Under the pieces are notes generated by a model. The model was not told the origin of the DNA. It saw only the letters and a list, made by a program, of their open reading frames with translations, and made no database searches. From the NCBI RefSeq assembly GCF_037974355.1, contig NZ_CP150235.1:4650001-4714000 (forward strand): 64,000 nucleotides of DNA, in the 5' to 3' direction. The position numbers were made by a program, and so were the translations under genes. This stretch comes from Paenibacillus sp. FSL R5-0517 (GTDB taxonomy: Bacteria > Bacillota > Bacilli > Paenibacillales > Paenibacillaceae). This document shows, piece after piece, positions 62,891-64,000 of this stretch. Position 1 is the first letter of the stretch. Every line of letters starts with the position of its first letter.

Positions 62891-63400
62891 TTAGACGCGG
62901 TAATGCGCTAAAATTAAACGAGTCACTTCAGCAGCGGATAACTCGGTTGTATCCACCGTATAATGTGCAAACCGGTATGCGTCTTTCCGCTCTTCCATTA
63001 TCGTCTTGATGCGTTCCTCTGCATTGCCTGCAAGAAGCGGACGATTGTCGCAGCCGCTAACACGCTCCACAATCACTGCCGGATCAGCAGTCAGAGCAAC
63101 AACCCAACCATTTTCCAACATCACGTCACAATTATCCGAACGCAGCACCACGCCACCTCCGGTCGCTATGACCTGTGACTTTTTCTCCAGTACCGAACAC
63201 AGCATGCGGCTCTCGGCATCACGGAAATATGTCTCTCCCTTGCTGGTGAACAGTTCCGGAATCGCACAGCCTTCTTCTTTTTCCACCGCGGCGTCCACAT
63301 CAATCAATCGGTAACCAAGCTCGCGGGCGAGCATGTCAGCGACGGTTGATTTGCCGGTTCCCATCATGCCGATGAGAATAATATTGTTAGACTTGCTCAA
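62891..63400 (-). CDS. aroK: Shikimate kinase
   Basis: 169 residues. P-loop ILIGMMGTGKSTV, shikimate-binding DVDAAVE and FRDAESR, GGGVVLR and the lid CDNRPLL. It phosphorylates shikimate, producing the substrate of EPSP synthase. The start is TTG at 63398-63400 (AAGGAG 8 bp upstream); the GTG at 63407 adjoins the ribosome-binding site and is unlikely. The aroA-like gene follows on the same strand, with the rhodanese gene on the other strand between them. Confidence 0.93.
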   Translation of the reverse strand: MSKSNNIILIGMMGTGKSTVADMLARELGYRLIDVDAAVEKEEGCAIPELFTSKGETYFRDAESRMLCSVLEKKSQVIATGGGVVLRSDNCDVMLENGWVVALTADPAVIVERVSGCDNRPLLAGNAEERIKTIMEERKDAYRFAHYTVDTTELSAAEVTRLILAHYRV

Positions 63401-63479
63401 GGTGTACACTCCTTTAATTCAAGCAATTCGTGAGCACTTTTGTCCTATCATAACACAGCCCTGCGGACTGGGAAAGACC

Positions 63480-63530
63480 AAAAGAGGCCTGGCGTTAACC
63501 GGCAATCACCGGAACGCCAAACCTCTTTTA
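63480..63530 (-). terminator. gnd terminator
   Basis: Long stem: AAGAGG..TGGCGTT..CCGG pairs with CCGG..AACGCCA..CCTCTT, with a T-run on the minus strand. Confidence 0.85.
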
Positions 63531-63601
63531 AGCCTCTTAGCAGGCCAAATCTGCCACTTTAAGACGCTCAACCCAAATCTCATCGATTCGTATAGGTGGT
63601 A

Positions 63602-64000
63602 CTACTCCATCCAGTTGTGGTGGAAGCTGCCTTCTTTGTCCACACGTTTGAACGTGTGAGCACCAAAGTAGTCACGTTGTGCTTGCAGCAAGTTTGCTGG
63701 CAAACGCTCTGTACGGTAGCTGTCGTAGTAAGACAATGCACTGGAGAAACCAGGTACGGGAACACCCTGTTTTACAGCAGCCGCTACAACTTCACGCCAT
63801 GCGCCTTGATATGACTCAACGATGTTTTGGAAGTAAGGATCCAAGAGCAAGTTTTTCAGAGCTGCGTCTTTATCATAAGCTTCCTTGATGTTTTGCAGGA
63901 ACTGCGAACGGATGATACATCCACCGCGGAAGATCATGGCAATGTTGCCGTATTTCAGATCCCAGCCATACTCATCGGAAGCTGCACGCATTTGTGCAAA
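63602..64000 (-). CDS. gnd: 6-phosphogluconate dehydrogenase, C-terminal part
   Basis: Only the last ~132 codons are in the window; the gene enters from the right edge. The C-terminal helical domain is recognisable: WDLKYGNIAMIFRGGCIIRS, FSSALSYYDSYRTERLPANL and QRDYFGAHTFKR, which hold residues of the sugar-phosphate site and the dimer-swapped tail. It oxidatively decarboxylates 6-phosphogluconate to ribulose 5-phosphate with NADP or NAD. The C-terminus, FHHNWME, is short. Confidence 0.95.
   Translation of the reverse strand, partial: FAQMRAASDEYGWDLKYGNIAMIFRGGCIIRSQFLQNIKEAYDKDAALKNLLLDPYFQNIVESYQGAWREVVAAAVKQGVPVPGFSSALSYYDSYRTERLPANLLQAQRDYFGAHTFKRVDKEGSFHHNWME

Overview
The window looks like a chromosomal core segment of a Paenibacillus-like, spore-forming Bacillota. 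This is an inference from content: spoVM, remA, the RicF/YlbG pair, ccpA, a bacillithiol-system protein (YtxJ) and a gene block that follows the Bacillus subtilis ylo order. There are no rRNA or tRNA genes, prophage or CRISPR array. Several genes start at TTG or GTG (fakA, fmt, aroK, ccpA, the Ca2+/H+ antiporter); I placed these starts from ribosome-binding-site spacing and family N-termini.

Bases 1-25210 match the B. subtilis block read backwards: fakA, (a disrupted yloU), rpmB, spoVM, rpe, rsgA, prkC, prpC, rlmN, rsmB, fmt, def, priA, coaBC, rpoZ, gmk, remA, yicC, then the P-type ATPase yloB and the divergent rqcH. This links translation quality control (def, fmt, rlmN, rsmB, rsgA, rqcH), replication restart, coenzyme A and GTP supply, and the PASTA kinase/phosphatase pair. 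Two things differ: thiN is replaced by a small membrane protein, and a homocysteine methyltransferase/MTHFR fusion plus dapF sit between yicC and yloB.

Bases 25211-43400 are more mixed. A 192-bp palindromic MITE-like repeat follows rqcH. Then come a GNAT acetyltransferase, a PHP phosphoesterase, a LysR regulator, ylbF/ylbG, an XPB-type helicase with its helicase-associated domain on a separate protein, an M20 amidohydrolase, yugN, ftsW, an Asp23 protein, a Ca2+/H+ antiporter, ylaN, an HPr-like protein without the phosphorylatable histidine, an M29 aminopeptidase, a lipoprotein and a GAF-GAF-GGDEF cyclase.

Bases 43400-64000 hold rpsD with a long leader, a chemoreceptor, a class A PBP with two FN3 domains, and a carbon-control neighbourhood. 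The latter is acsA and divergent acuA with a near-perfect cre site between them, mtnN, ccpA, ytxJ, and further on a ptsG/nagE-ptsI operon without ptsH. The right end has a CoA-binding protein, an atypical EPSP synthase, a rhodanese, shikimate kinase and the 3' part of gnd. I see no certain new system. The best leads are the split XPB pair, the unusual EPSP synthase, the truncated HPr-like protein, the disrupted yloU and the MITE-like repeat.
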